Part shown: one piece after another, positions 51,013 through 61,153 of the stretch | Numbering within the stretch: the first letter of the stretch is position 1 | Layout of the letters: every line of letters begins with the position of its first letter | Origin: Thermomonas sp. XSG | Lineage (GTDB): Bacteria > Pseudomonadota > Gammaproteobacteria > Xanthomonadales > Xanthomonadaceae | DNA length: 64,000 bases | NCBI RefSeq assembly: GCF_014678725.1 | Contig: NZ_CP061497.1 | Span: forward strand, 2,620,001 to 2,684,000 | Direction of reading: 5' to 3' | Position numbers and translations under genes: made by a program | Notes under the pieces: generated by a model | Told to the model about the DNA's origin: nothing | Seen by the model: the letters and a program-made list of their open reading frames with translations, nothing else | The model's database searches: none

Positions 51013-52500
51013 TCAGGCGTGGGCGATGGGTTCGGGCACGCGCAGCACGCACAGCCCGGCGACGAGCATGCTGGCGCCACCCAGCACGAGGATCTTCGAC
51101 GGCTCGTCGGCGAACACGTGCTTGAGGATGTAGCCCAGCGTGGCCACCGCCACCAGCTGCGGGATGACGATGAAGAAATTGAAGATGCCCATGTACACGC
51201 CCATCTTTGGGGCGGGCACGCTGTCGGACAGCAGCGCGTAAGGCAGCGACAGGATCGAGGCCCAGGCGATGCCGACCCCGGCCATCGACAGCAGCAGCCA
51301 GTTCTCGTCGGGCATGAACGGAATCGAGGCCAGCCCCAGCCCGCCCAGCGACACGTTGACCAGGTGGCTGCCGCGCAGGCCGAAGCGGCGCGCCATCCAC
51401 GGGATCGCGATCGCCGCCAGCGCGGCGAAGCCGTTGTAGGCGGCGAACAGCACGCCCACCCAGTTGGCGCCGGTGTTGTATGCGGCCGAGGCGGTGTCGG
51501 TGCTGCCGTAATACACGCTGGTGACGGTGGCGGTGGTGTAGATCCACATCGCGAACAGCGCGAACCAGGAGAAGAACTGCACCACCGCCAGCCGGCGCAT
51601 GGCAGTCGGCATTGCGTAGATGTCGTGCATGACGTGGGCAAAGCCGTTGTCGCGCCCCACTGTGTTCAGTGCCAGCAGGGCTACGCCGTAGGCGGCCAGC
51701 AGCGCGCCCAGCAGGTACAGCTCTCGCGGCAGGCCCTGCCAGGCCACGCCGGCAAGACCCAGCGCGCCCACCGCCAGCCACAGCAGGCCGAAGCGGGTAG
51801 CGCGCGGCCGGTCGAGCGGCGCGCGATCCAGCGGCGGCGCCTGGTCGAAGGCGTGCAGCGCTTCCGGCGGATATTCGCGGGTGCGCAACACCGTCCACGC
51901 GATCGCGCCCAGCAGCACGCCTGCGCCTGCATAGAAGGCATAACGCACGGTGTCCGGCACTTCGCCGGGCCCGGCGGTATTGGCCACGCCCCATTTCTCC
52001 AGTATCCACGGCAGCAGGCTGGCCACTACCGAGCCGATGCCGATGAAGAAGCTCTGCATCGCATAGCCCTTGGCGCGCTGCGATACCGGCAGCTGGTCGC
52101 CGACGAAGGCGCGGAAGGGTTCCATCGACACGTTGATGGACGCATCCAGCACCCACAGCAGCCCGGCGGCGATCCACAGTGTCGGCGAGTCGGGCATGAA
52201 CAGCAGTGCCAGCGAGGCGAGCAGGGCGCCGGCGAGGAAGTACGGCCGGCGCCGGCCCAGCCCGGTCCAGGTGCGATCGGACAGGTAGCCGATCACCGGT
52301 TGCACCAGCAGGCCGGTCAGCGGCGCGGCGATCCACAGGCCCGGCAGCGAATCCATCTCCGCACCCAGGGTCTGGAAGATGCGGCTGACGTTGGCGTTCT
52401 GCAGGGCGAAGCCGAACTGGATACCCAGAAAACCGAAGCACATGTTCCAGATCTGCCAGAACGACAGCTGCGGTTTGGCGGTGGTGCCGGTGATGTGCAT
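51013..52500 (-). CDS. SLC45-like sugar:proton MFS transporter
   Basis: The 495-residue inner-membrane transporter has about 12 helices of the glycoside-pentoside-hexuronide/SLC45 type. Its opening FWQIWNMCFGFLGIQFGFAL and the motif GYLSDRTWTGLGRRRPYFLA are characteristic of SLC45 and MalY-like maltose/sucrose symporters of xanthomonads and Caulobacter. It should bring maltose or short dextrins into the cytoplasm for the GH13_23 glucosidase. It is divergent from that gene, with a LacI-type operator 80 bases upstream of its start. Confidence 0.9.
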   Translation of the reverse strand: MHITGTTAKPQLSFWQIWNMCFGFLGIQFGFALQNANVSRIFQTLGAEMDSLPGLWIAAPLTGLLVQPVIGYLSDRTWTGLGRRRPYFLAGALLASLALLFMPDSPTLWIAAGLLWVLDASINVSMEPFRAFVGDQLPVSQRAKGYAMQSFFIGIGSVVASLLPWILEKWGVANTAGPGEVPDTVRYAFYAGAGVLLGAIAWTVLRTREYPPEALHAFDQAPPLDRAPLDRPRATRFGLLWLAVGALGLAGVAWQGLPRELYLLGALLAAYGVALLALNTVGRDNGFAHVMHDIYAMPTAMRRLAVVQFFSWFALFAMWIYTTATVTSVYYGSTDTASAAYNTGANWVGVLFAAYNGFAALAAIAIPWMARRFGLRGSHLVNVSLGGLGLASIPFMPDENWLLLSMAGVGIAWASILSLPYALLSDSVPAPKMGVYMGIFNFFIVIPQLVAVATLGYILKHVFADEPSKILVLGGASMLVAGLCVLRVPEPIAHA

Positions 52501-52579
52501 GCGGTCCCCTGTGCGCGCGATGGCCAGCCGATACGGGCGGCGGGGTAGATATACCGCACCGCTTCCACCGGCCCGTGCA

Positions 52580-52593
52580 TGTAAACGTATTCA
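52580..52593. promoter_or_regulatory. LacI-type operator 1
   Basis: TGTAAACGTATTCA (reverse complement TGAATACGTTTACA) lies between the divergent MFS transporter and GH13_23 glucosidase genes. It shares 12 of 14 bases with the operator at 56466 and fits the palindrome TGAATACGTATTCA. Confidence 0.65.
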
Positions 52594-52664
52594 CGCGCCG
52601 CCGGTGTCGCAGCCGCGGTGGTGCGCGGCATAGTCCGCGCTTGTCGCAGGGGCGTGGAGCGGGA

Positions 52665-54275
52665 ATGGCTGGACAGAACTGGTGGCGCGGCGCGGTGATC
52701 TACCAGATCTACCCGCGCAGCTTCCTCGACACCGATGGCGACGGCGTGGGCGACCTGCCGGGCATCCTGGCGCGCCTGGACTACATCGCCTCGTTGGGCG
52801 TGGACGCGATCTGGATCTCGCCGTTCTTCACCTCGCCGATGGCCGATTTCGGCTACGACATCGCCGACTTCCGCGGCGTCGATCCGCTGTTCGGCACGCT
52901 GGCCGATTTCGACCGCGTGCTGGAAAAGGCGCACGCGCTTGGCCTGAAGGTGATGATCGACCAGGTGCTCAGCCACTGCTCGGTCGATCACCCCTGGTTC
53001 CAGGAGAGCCGGCAGGACCGCGACAACGCGAAGGCCGACTGGTTCGTCTGGGCCGACGCCAGGCCCGATGGCACCCCGCCCAACAACTGGCTTTCGATCT
53101 TCGGCGGGGTGGCATGGACGTGGGAGCCGCGCCGCGGCCAGTACTACCTGCACAACTTCCTGTCGTCGCAACCCCAGCTCAACTTCCACAACCGTGAAGT
53201 GCGCGCGGCGCAACTGGATAACCTGAAGTTCTGGCTGGACCGGGGCGTCGACGGGTTCCGCCTCGACTCCATCAATTTTCCTTTCCACGACGCGCAGCTG
53301 CGCGACAACCCGCCCAAGCCCGCGCACCTGCGCACGGGGCGTGGCTTCAGCGCCGACAACCCCTACGCATTCCAGTACCACCTGCACAACAACACCCAGC
53401 CGGAAAACCTGGGCCTGCTGGAGGAAGTGCGCGCGCTGCTGGACCGCTATCCCGACGCCGGCGCGCTGGGCGAGATTTCCTCCGAGGATTCGCTGGCCAC
53501 CACCGCCGAGTACTGCACGCCGCAGCGGCTGCACATGGGCTACAGCTTCGAGCTGCTGACCACCGATTGCAGCCCGGCCTACATCCGCGCCACGGTGGAA
53601 GCGCTGGAAGCGAAGATAACCGAGGGCTGGCCCTGCTGGGCCATCTCCAACCACGACGTGCAGCGCGCGGTGACGCGCTGGGGCGGTGGCGACGATGCGG
53701 CGATGGCCAGGCAATTGCTGGCGCTGGTGTGCTCGCTGCGCGGCTCGGTCTGTCTGTACCAGGGCGAGGAGCTGGGCCTGCCCGAAGCCGAGGTGCCGTT
53801 CGAGGCGCTGCAGGATCCCTACGGAAAGGCGTTCTGGCCCAACTTCAAGGGCCGCGACGGTTGCCGCACGCCGATGCCATGGACCGGCGCGGACGACGCC
53901 GGCTTCAGCAGCGCCGTGCCGTGGCTGCCGGTGCCGCCGTCGCACCGCGCCCTGAGCGTGGAGGCGCAGGAGCGCGATCCGGCCTCGGTGCTGCACGCCG
54001 CGCGCGCCTTCCTGCGCTGGCGCAGGCAGCAGCCGGCATTGGTGCAGGGCACGATCCGCTTCCTAGATGCGCCGGCGCAGGTGCTGGCAGTGGTGCGTGA
54101 ACACGCCGGGCAGCGGCTGCTGCTGGCGTTCAACCTGTCCGCACAGGCCTGTGACTGGACGCTGCCGGCGCCGGCCACCCTGCTGGATGTGCCGGGCTTG
54201 CCAACACCCGCCGTGGAGGCCGATGTGCTGCGGCTGCCGCCGCGCGGCGTGGCCTGCGCGGTGCTGGCGGACTGA
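52665..54275 (+). CDS. GH13_23 alpha-glucosidase, XgtA-like
   Basis: The 536-residue cytoplasmic enzyme has no signal peptide. The ATG at 52665 gives MAGQNWWRGAVIYQIYPRSF, the standard N-terminus. It matches the Xanthomonas campestris XgtA alpha-glucosyl transferase/glucosidase in length and key residues: Asp201 nucleophile (DGFRLDSINF), Glu270 acid/base (LGEISSEDSL) and Asp331 (AISNHDVQRA). It also carries NNWLSIFGGVAWTWEPRRGQ. It cleaves maltose and short alpha-1,4 glucosides and may transfer glucose to phenolic acceptors. The GH97 gene follows after 15 bases. Confidence 0.95.
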   Translation: MAGQNWWRGAVIYQIYPRSFLDTDGDGVGDLPGILARLDYIASLGVDAIWISPFFTSPMADFGYDIADFRGVDPLFGTLADFDRVLEKAHALGLKVMIDQVLSHCSVDHPWFQESRQDRDNAKADWFVWADARPDGTPPNNWLSIFGGVAWTWEPRRGQYYLHNFLSSQPQLNFHNREVRAAQLDNLKFWLDRGVDGFRLDSINFPFHDAQLRDNPPKPAHLRTGRGFSADNPYAFQYHLHNNTQPENLGLLEEVRALLDRYPDAGALGEISSEDSLATTAEYCTPQRLHMGYSFELLTTDCSPAYIRATVEALEAKITEGWPCWAISNHDVQRAVTRWGGGDDAAMARQLLALVCSLRGSVCLYQGEELGLPEAEVPFEALQDPYGKAFWPNFKGRDGCRTPMPWTGADDAGFSSAVPWLPVPPSHRALSVEAQERDPASVLHAARAFLRWRRQQPALVQGTIRFLDAPAQVLAVVREHAGQRLLLAFNLSAQACDWTLPAPATLLDVPGLPTPAVEADVLRLPPRGVACAVLAD

Positions 54276-54290
54276 CCGGAGGAGCGGATC

Positions 54291-56375
54291 ATGCAGGGGA
54301 AGACGATGGGTATCCCGATGCGCGTTTCGCTGCTGGCGATGGCGCTGGTACTGGCGGTGCCGGGCGTGGCGCTTGCCGAACAGGTGGCGCAGGTGAAGTC
54401 GCCGGATGGCCGCATCGCGGTGCAGCTGGATCTCAACGGCGAAGGCCGGTTGGCCTACCGCGTGCTGCGCGACGGCAAGCCGGTGATCCGGGACTCGCGG
54501 CTGGGCTTCATCTTCCGCAACGGCCGCCAGCTGCTGCGCAACCTGGCGTTGGAAAAACAGGCGCAGCGCAGCGCCGACAGTACCTGGGAGCAGCCCTGGG
54601 GCGAGCGCCGCTACGTGCGCGACCACTTCAACGAACTGCGCGCCGGCTTCGTCGAGAAGGACGGCGACCATCGCCGCTTCGACATGGTGTTCCGCGTGTT
54701 CGACGACGGCATCGGCTTCCGCTACGACGTGCCGGCGCAGCCAGCGCTGCGCGAGGCGCAGATCGTGCAGGAACTGACCGAGTTCGCCGTCGCCCGTCCG
54801 GCCACCGCGTGGTGGATTCCGGCGCTGGAATGGAACCGCGAGGAATACCTCTACCACCGCACGCCGCTTTCCGAGGTGGCGGTGGTGCAGACGCCGATCA
54901 CCCTGCGCACCGAAGATGGCCTGCACCTGAGCATCCACGAAGCGGCGCTGGTCGACTATGCCGGCATGAACCTGATGCGCGGCGGCGACGGCGAGTTGCG
55001 CGCGCTGCTGACGCCCGGCAGCCCGGCGCCGGTGGTGCGCAGGACGCCGTTCGCCACCCCGTGGCGCACGATCACGATCAGCGAGCGCGCCGGCGGGCTG
55101 GTCGAATCCAACCTGGTCCTCAACCTCAACGAGCCCAACGCGCTGGGCGACGTGGGCTGGTTCAAGCCGTCGAAATACGTCGGCGTCTGGTGGTCGCTGC
55201 ACTTGGATACCGAAAGCTGGGCGACTGGCCCGAAGCACGGCGCAACAACGGAACACACCAAGCGCTACATCGACTTCGCCGCCGCCAACGGTTTCCGCGG
55301 CGTGCTGGTGGAAGGCTGGAACGTGGGCTGGGACGGTGACTGGTTCGCCAACGGCTGGGGCTTCGATTTCAGCAAACCCACCCCGGACTACGACCTTGCC
55401 GCACTGTCGAGGTACGCCGGCGGAAAAGGCGTGCACTTGATCGGCCACCACGAAACCGCCTGTGCGGTCAGCCACTACGAGCGGCAGATGGATGCCGCGT
55501 TCGCGAAGTTCGCAGCGCTGGGCATCGACGCGGTCAAGACCGGCTATGTCTGCGATGCCGGCCAGATCGAGCGCCAGGACGCAGCCGGCGCGCCGGTGCT
55601 GCGCGAATGGCATGAGGGCCAGTGGATGAGCAACCACCACCTGCGGGTGGTGCGCGACGCGGCCAGGCACCACGTGGCGATCAATGCCCACGAGCCGATC
55701 AAGGACACCGGCCTGCGCCGCACGTATCCCAACTGGATCTCGCGCGAAGGCGCACGCGGGATGGAGTTCAACGCCTGGGGCAATCCGCCCAATCCGCCGG
55801 AGCACGAGGTCACGCTGGTATTCACCCGCCTGCTGGCCGGGCCGATGGACTACACCCCGGGCGTGCTCAGCCTCACCGGCCGCAACGGGCAGGAAATCCA
55901 GAGCACGCTGGCGCGCCAGCTGGCCCTCTACGTCGGCATCTACAGCCCGATCCAGATGGTGGCGGACCTGCCGGAGCATTACGCCGCGCATCCCGAAGCG
56001 TTCCGCTTCATCAGGGATGTCGCGGTGGACTGGGACGAGTCGAAGGTGCTGGCCGGCGAGGTGGGCGAGTACGTGGCGATCGCGCGCAAGGCGCGCGGCG
56101 CGCCGGAGTGGTTCATCGGTGCGCTGAACGACCGCAGCCCGCGCACGCTGGCGCTGGCGCTGGACTTCCTCGAACCCGGCAAGCGTTACCGCGCGGAGAT
56201 CTACCGCGACGGCGAGGGTGCTGGGTTCACCGGCGATGCCCGCTTCCGCTTCGTCCGCGAGGAAAAAACCGTGACCCGCGGCGACGTGCTGCCGCTGTGG
56301 CTGGCCGGCGGTGGCGGCGCGGCGGTGCACTTGCTGCCGGTTGCGCCGGAAGCGGTTTCCGCGGCGTCGCCCTGA
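54291..56375 (+). CDS. GH97 alpha-glucosidase (SusB-like)
   Basis: The 694-residue periplasmic enzyme has a signal peptide ending near VPGVALAEQ. It has an N-terminal beta-sandwich, a TIM barrel (KPSKYVGVWWSLHLDTESWA, EGWNVGWDGDWFANGWGFDF) and a C-terminal beta domain. INAHEPIKDTGLRRTYPN with Glu468 and ARGMEFNAWGN with Glu492 fit the inverting SusB subgroup that uses glutamates as general base and acid. It releases glucose from the non-reducing ends of maltooligosaccharides in the periplasm. It lies 15 bases after the GH13_23 gene in an operon. Confidence 0.93.
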   Translation: MQGKTMGIPMRVSLLAMALVLAVPGVALAEQVAQVKSPDGRIAVQLDLNGEGRLAYRVLRDGKPVIRDSRLGFIFRNGRQLLRNLALEKQAQRSADSTWEQPWGERRYVRDHFNELRAGFVEKDGDHRRFDMVFRVFDDGIGFRYDVPAQPALREAQIVQELTEFAVARPATAWWIPALEWNREEYLYHRTPLSEVAVVQTPITLRTEDGLHLSIHEAALVDYAGMNLMRGGDGELRALLTPGSPAPVVRRTPFATPWRTITISERAGGLVESNLVLNLNEPNALGDVGWFKPSKYVGVWWSLHLDTESWATGPKHGATTEHTKRYIDFAAANGFRGVLVEGWNVGWDGDWFANGWGFDFSKPTPDYDLAALSRYAGGKGVHLIGHHETACAVSHYERQMDAAFAKFAALGIDAVKTGYVCDAGQIERQDAAGAPVLREWHEGQWMSNHHLRVVRDAARHHVAINAHEPIKDTGLRRTYPNWISREGARGMEFNAWGNPPNPPEHEVTLVFTRLLAGPMDYTPGVLSLTGRNGQEIQSTLARQLALYVGIYSPIQMVADLPEHYAAHPEAFRFIRDVAVDWDESKVLAGEVGEYVAIARKARGAPEWFIGALNDRSPRTLALALDFLEPGKRYRAEIYRDGEGAGFTGDARFRFVREEKTVTRGDVLPLWLAGGGGAAVHLLPVAPEAVSAASP

Positions 56376-56465
56376 GCCTTGCGCGGACGCTTCGGCGGGC
56401 GCCATTGGTTTTTTGCTGCAGGCCAGCATTGGTGCGGGTTGCAGGGCATCTGGCCGCCGCCGCAA

Positions 56466-56479
56466 TGAATACGTATGCA
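56466..56479. promoter_or_regulatory. LacI-type operator 2
   Basis: TGAATACGTATGCA lies in the 225-base gap before the TonB-dependent receptor, 122 bases upstream of its start. It fits the same near-palindrome as the operator at 52580. No other feature is seen in this gap apart from the receptor's GGAGGGG ribosome-binding site. Confidence 0.65.
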
Positions 56480-56600
56480 GCATCTTCTGTTGGCCGATGG
56501 CACGACTACCATCGCAATGTTCATGTGATGCGCGCCGCGCAGGCATGAGGAGCGGGCGACCACAGTCCGCCATTTCCGAGAACCATTTCTGGAGGGGAAC

Positions 56601-59384
56601 ATGGTGCAGTTGAAGCGAAACCTGTTGAGCGTGGCGCTGGCGTCGGCCGCGATGATGCTGACCGCCCAGGCGTCCGCGCAGGAGGCGCAGCCCGCCGCGC
56701 AGGACGCGCCGGCCGCGAAGAAGAAGGCGGACGCCAAGAACCTGGATACCGTGGTGGTGACCGGCATCCGCGGCGGCATCGAGCGCGCCATCGACATCAA
56801 GAAGGATTCCACCTCGATCGTCGAGGCGATCTCCGCCGAGGACATCGGCAAGCTGCCCGACGTCAGCATCGCCGAATCGATCGCGCGCCTGCCCGGCATT
56901 GCTGCGCAGCGCGTGGCAGGCCGTGCGCAGGTCGTCAGCGTGCGCGGCCTGTCGCCCGACTTCTCCACCACGCTGCTCAACGGCCGCGAGCTGGTCAGCA
57001 CCGGCGACAACCGCAGCGTCGAGTTCGACCAGTATCCGTCCGAGCTGATGGCCGGCGTCACCATCTACAAGACGCCCGACGCCGCGCTGGTGGGCCAGGG
57101 TCTGTCCGGCACGATGGACATGCGCACCGTGCGTCCGCTGGACTACGACAAGCCGGTGATCGCGATCAGCGGCCGCTGGCAGCGCAACTCGTTGGGCTCG
57201 GCCGCCAACCAGGGCGCCACCGGCAACCGCTTCAACGCCAGCTTCATCGGCCAGTCCGCCAGCCGCACCATCGGTTATTCGATCGGCTACTCGCACTCGG
57301 ACACGCCGATCCAGGAAAACCAGGTGGGCCTGTACGAACCGTGGGAGAAGATCGGCGACAACTGGCGCCCCGGGGTGGCGGCGGGCACCTACTATTCCAA
57401 CGGCATCAAGGCGCTGCGCCGCACTGGTTACACCAAGCGCGACGGCGTCATGGCCACGCTCGAGTTCCGGCCGTCCGATGCGTGGATCAGCACGTTCGAC
57501 GCCTTCCACTCGCAAGCCAAGCAGGAAGACACCGCCAACCAGTTCGAGGTCAACCTCGGCGACTACAACGGTGGCTACGGCCGCCTGAACGTGACCGGCG
57601 CCCAGGTCAACGGCAATGGCACCTTCACCGGCGGCACCGCGGAGAACGTGTATCCGCTGGTGCGCGGCATGTACAACCGCCGCAAGGACGAGATCAACGC
57701 GTTCGGCTGGAAGAACGAGATGTTCCTCGGCCAGGTGAAGCTGCTCGCGGACGCCAGCTGGTCGAAGGCAAAGCGCAACGAGATCAACCTCGAGAACAAC
57801 ACCCAGCTGGTGCCGGCCCCGCAGCTGGATTCGGTGGTGCTGGACTATACCGGCGGCGGCTTCCCGCAGTTGGACCCGGGGCGTGACTACTCGAATCCCG
57901 ATGCGCTGTACCTGCGCGGCACCATCTACGGTTCGGGCTACGGCAAGACCCCGCGCGTCGAGGACGAGCTGAGCAGCTTCCGGCTCGGCGGCGAGTTCCC
58001 GGTGCCGGCGTCCATGGCCAACGTCTTCTCCGGATTCGACGCGGGCTTCAACTACGCCGACCGCCAGAAGCAGAAGTGGCAGCCGGAAGGCGGCATCAAC
58101 GTCGGCGCGCAGGGCGATACCACCATCGCTTCCGACCTGCAGTACGGGCTGGTCGACCTGGGCTTCGCGGGCGTGGGCATGATCCCGTCCTGGAACGTCC
58201 CGGGCGCCGTCGCCCGCTACATGACCTTCAACCCGGTCGATGACCTCGACTACCTGATCCCGAAGGCCTGGACCGTCACCGAGCGGATCTCCACCGGCTA
58301 CTTCAAGGCCAACATCGACACCACGTGGGGCTCGGTGCCGGTGCGCGGCAACCTCGGCGTGCAGGTGCAGTACACCGACCAGTCGTCCGATGCCCGCTAC
58401 TGGGACGCCACCCGGCCCGCGGGCAGCCGCGCGCTGCCGATCCACAAGGGCGCCAAGTACACCGACGTGCTGCCCAGCATGAACCTGGCGTTCTCGCTGG
58501 CCAACGACCAGACCGTGCGCGTGGCGCTGGCGCGCCAGGTGGCGCGCGCCCGCGTCGACCAGATGCGCGCTTCGCTCGACTTCGGCGTGGACACCACCAC
58601 CGGCAAGCCGGGCGGCGGCGGCGGCAACCCGGAGCTGGCGCCGTGGCGCGCCAATGCGTTCGACCTGTCGTGGGAGAAGTACTTCGGGTCCAAGGCGTAC
58701 ATCGCCGCGGCGTACTTCTACAAGGATCTCACCAGCTACATCTTCACCCAGACCCGCGACGGCTACGACTTCACCGACCAGGTGGCGTCGTGGCTGGAAG
58801 TCAACGGCAGCACCCTGCCGCCGGGCGTCACGGTGAAGAACACCGGCACCTACAGCGCACCGTTCAACGGCAAGGGCGGCAAGCTGCAGGGCCTGGAGCT
58901 GACCGCGTCGTTGCCGCTGGACCTGATGTTCGGCGATGCGTTCACCGGCTTCGGCATGGTGGCCAGCGCCAGCTTCACCGACAGCAGCATCAAGATCCTG
59001 GCCCCGGAGAATTCCAGCAGCATCGGCAACGATCCGATCACCCTGCCGGGCTTGTCCAAGCGCGTCTACAACTTCACTGCCTACTACGAGCGCAACGGCT
59101 TCGAGTTCCGCGTCAACAACCGTCGCCGCTCGGACTTCATCGGCGAAATCGGCAATTTCGATGGCGCCCGTTCGCTGCGTTACGTGGTCGGCGAGAACAT
59201 CACCGACGCGCAGGTCAGCTACAGCTTCAGCGACGACAGCAACCTGAAGGGCCTGAGCCTGCTCCTGCAGGCCAGCAACCTGGGAGACGAGTCCTATCGC
59301 ACCTATGCAGGGACCAAGGACCGTCCGCTGGAAACCATCAAGTGGGGCCGTACCCTGCTGCTGGGCGCCAGCTACAAGTTCTGA
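56601..59384 (+). CDS. TonB-dependent receptor for alpha-glucans (MalA-like)
   Basis: The 927-residue outer-membrane transporter has a signal peptide (MVQLKRNLLSVALASAAMML, cleavage near AQASAQ), an Ala/Lys-rich linker, TonB box-like LDTVVVTGIRG, a plug domain (DISAEDIGKLPDVSIAESIA-like segment AISAEDIGKLPDVSIAESIA, LPGIAAQRVAGRAQVVSVRG) and a beta-barrel ending in GASYKF. The plug type is that of carbohydrate receptors such as Caulobacter MalA. Its place in a glucosidase operon with a LacI-type operator in front supports maltodextrin uptake. Confidence 0.93.
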   Translation: MVQLKRNLLSVALASAAMMLTAQASAQEAQPAAQDAPAAKKKADAKNLDTVVVTGIRGGIERAIDIKKDSTSIVEAISAEDIGKLPDVSIAESIARLPGIAAQRVAGRAQVVSVRGLSPDFSTTLLNGRELVSTGDNRSVEFDQYPSELMAGVTIYKTPDAALVGQGLSGTMDMRTVRPLDYDKPVIAISGRWQRNSLGSAANQGATGNRFNASFIGQSASRTIGYSIGYSHSDTPIQENQVGLYEPWEKIGDNWRPGVAAGTYYSNGIKALRRTGYTKRDGVMATLEFRPSDAWISTFDAFHSQAKQEDTANQFEVNLGDYNGGYGRLNVTGAQVNGNGTFTGGTAENVYPLVRGMYNRRKDEINAFGWKNEMFLGQVKLLADASWSKAKRNEINLENNTQLVPAPQLDSVVLDYTGGGFPQLDPGRDYSNPDALYLRGTIYGSGYGKTPRVEDELSSFRLGGEFPVPASMANVFSGFDAGFNYADRQKQKWQPEGGINVGAQGDTTIASDLQYGLVDLGFAGVGMIPSWNVPGAVARYMTFNPVDDLDYLIPKAWTVTERISTGYFKANIDTTWGSVPVRGNLGVQVQYTDQSSDARYWDATRPAGSRALPIHKGAKYTDVLPSMNLAFSLANDQTVRVALARQVARARVDQMRASLDFGVDTTTGKPGGGGGNPELAPWRANAFDLSWEKYFGSKAYIAAAYFYKDLTSYIFTQTRDGYDFTDQVASWLEVNGSTLPPGVTVKNTGTYSAPFNGKGGKLQGLELTASLPLDLMFGDAFTGFGMVASASFTDSSIKILAPENSSSIGNDPITLPGLSKRVYNFTAYYERNGFEFRVNNRRRSDFIGEIGNFDGARSLRYVVGENITDAQVSYSFSDDSNLKGLSLLLQASNLGDESYRTYAGTKDRPLETIKWGRTLLLGASYKF

Positions 59385-59414
59385 AGCCAGCCGCATCCCT
59401 GGGCCACAAGCCAG

Positions 59415-59447
59415 CCCCGCCGGCGTCAGCCGGCGGGGTTTTTCTTT
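59415..59447 (+). terminator. Rho-independent terminator after the receptor gene
   Basis: CCCCGCCGGC (59415-59424), loop GTCA and GCCGGCGGGG (59429-59438) form a perfect 10-bp stem followed by TTTTTCTTT. It may also stop eda transcripts arriving from the right, although the T-run favours the receptor direction. Confidence 0.95.
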
Positions 59448-59489
59448 GCGGAAGCGCGGGTATGGCTGGCGCGGGGGAGTGCGCGGTGG

Positions 59490-60137
59490 TCAGCGCGGCA
59501 GCGCCGCCGCCTCGCGCGCCAGCCGGCCGATGCGTTCCCAGTCGCCGGCCTTGATGGCGTCGTCGGGCAGCATCCAAGATCCGCCCACGCAGGCCACGTT
59601 CGGCAGCGCCAGGTAGGCGGGCGCTTTCGCGATGTCGATCCCGCCGGTCGGGCAGAACCGCGCCATCGGCAGCGGGCCGGCGAAGCCCTTGAGCGCGGCC
59701 ACGCCGCCACTGGCCTGGGCGGGAAAGAACTTGAAGCGCTGCCAGCCGTGTTCCAGTCCGCGCATCAGCTCGGAGGCTGTCGCTATTCCGGGAATCAGCG
59801 GGATTGCACACGCCTTCGCGGCTTCATACAGCGCATCGGTGCAGCCGGGCGAGATGGCGAACTGCGCGCCGGCCGCTTCGACGCGATGCAGGTCGGCTTC
59901 GCCCAGCACCGTGCCGGCGCCAACGCAGGCCTGCGGCAGTTCGCGCGCCAGCAGGGCGATGGCGTCCAGTGCGCAGGCGGTGCGCAGGGTCACTTCCAGC
60001 ACCGGCAGGCCGTTATCGGCCAGCGCCCGGCACAGCGGCAGTGCATCTTCGATGCGTTCGATGGTGATGACCGGCACCACCGGCGCACGGGCGAACACGG
60101 CGTCGACGAGCTGGCTGTGGCGTGCGGTGTCGAGCAT
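59490..60137 (-). CDS. eda: 2-dehydro-3-deoxy-6-phosphogluconate aldolase
   Basis: The 215-residue class I aldolase splits KDPG into pyruvate and glyceraldehyde 3-phosphate, the last step of the Entner-Doudoroff pathway. Glu48 ([10 protein letters not shown]) and the Schiff-base Lys136 ([13 protein letters not shown]) are in place, with CVGAGTVL and FCPTGGI. It is the last gene of the operon and starts two bases after the glk stop. Confidence 0.97.
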   Translation of the reverse strand: MLDTARHSQLVDAVFARAPVVPVITIERIEDALPLCRALADNGLPVLEVTLRTACALDAIALLARELPQACVGAGTVLGEADLHRVEAAGAQFAISPGCTDALYEAAKACAIPLIPGIATASELMRGLEHGWQRFKFFPAQASGGVAALKGFAGPLPMARFCPTGGIDIAKAPAYLALPNVACVGGSWMLPDDAIKAGDWERIGRLAREAAALPR

Positions 60138-60139
60138 GT

Positions 60140-61153
60140 TCAGAGCTCCGTGGCGCGCAGCGCGCAGGCGGCGCCGAGCAGGCCGGGGTGGGGGTGGGTG
60201 ATGACCTGGACCGGCAGGGACTCCAGCAGCGGCGCCATCCGTCCCTTGGCGAGGAAGCGTTCGCGGAACGCGCTGCTGCGCAGGAACGGGATGAAGCGCG
60301 GCACGATCCCACCGGCGATGACCACGCTGCGGGCGCCGTGGATCAGCGCGCAGTCGCCGGCCACGCTGCCGAGCACGGCGCAGAAGCGGGCGAGGGCGCG
60401 GCGCGCGGCCTGGTCGTGGCCGCCCAGCGCGGCCGCCACCACCTCGGCAGGATCGCGCAGGGCCGGGGCGCGCAGCGTGGTTTCCCCGGGTTGCGGCAGC
60501 TGCCCCGGCAGCACCGCGCCGCTGCCGCGCAGGACCGCGTCGATTTCGGACAGGCCCTTGCCGCACAGCAGGCGCTCGGTGGAGGTGCGCCCGTGCTGCG
60601 CCGTCAGCCACGCCGAGATCGCGCGCTCCTCGTCGCCGATCGGGGCGAAGCCGACGTGGCCGCCTTCGGTTTCCACCACGTGCCAGCCGTTCGCTTCCGA
60701 CCCCACCAGCATCGCAACGCCCAGTCCGGTACCGGGGCCGAGTACGCTGACCGGGCCGCGCTGCGGCGGCTCCGGCGCGCCGTGCAGGGTCAGCAGGTGT
60801 TCCGGCGACAGCGCCGGGATCGCCCAGGCCACCGCCCCGAAGTCGTTGAGCATGCGCAGTTCGGAAAGTCCCAGCGTGCGCTGCAGTTCGCTGCGCGAGA
60901 ACGACCAGGCCCGGTTGGTCAGGCGGATCTCATCGCTGCCCACCGGGCAGGCCACCGCCAGCGCCGCGCGTGCCGGCTGGTCGGCGACGCCGGCCAGGTA
61001 GTGTTCGATGGCGTGCTGCAGGCTGGCGAAGTCGGCATTCGGCAGCGACTTCGATTCGTGCAGTTTGATCGTCGGCGCAGCCAGGTCGACCAGCGCGAAG
61101 CGCGCGTTGGTGCCGCCGATGTCGCCGACCAGGGCGAGGCTGGAATGGCTCAT
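60140..61153 (-). CDS. glk: Glucokinase
   Basis: The 337-residue ROK-unrelated, E. coli-type glucokinase phosphorylates cytoplasmic glucose. Motifs are [16 protein letters not shown] (phosphate 1), [30 protein letters not shown] and the end [17 protein letters not shown]. The start [14 protein letters not shown] overlaps edd by four bases. Placing it in the ED operon links sugar released by the neighbouring glucosidases to the pathway. Confidence 0.96.
   Translation of the reverse strand: MSHSSLALVGDIGGTNARFALVDLAAPTIKLHESKSLPNADFASLQHAIEHYLAGVADQPARAALAVACPVGSDEIRLTNRAWSFSRSELQRTLGLSELRMLNDFGAVAWAIPALSPEHLLTLHGAPEPPQRGPVSVLGPGTGLGVAMLVGSEANGWHVVETEGGHVGFAPIGDEERAISAWLTAQHGRTSTERLLCGKGLSEIDAVLRGSGAVLPGQLPQPGETTLRAPALRDPAEVVAAALGGHDQAARRALARFCAVLGSVAGDCALIHGARSVVIAGGIVPRFIPFLRSSAFRERFLAKGRMAPLLESLPVQVITHPHPGLLGAACALRATEL

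Noticed and set aside
49295-52594. Reading the amylase frame onward as one 1099-residue protein
   Set aside because: The upstream half is in a wrong frame of the MFS gene. The lipoprotein signal at 51004 marks the true amylase start.
54063-59396. A 1777-codon minus-strand open frame across GH97 and the receptor gene
   Set aside because: It is antisense to two well-supported genes with signal peptides and catalytic motifs. Its composition is typical of a GC-rich shadow frame.
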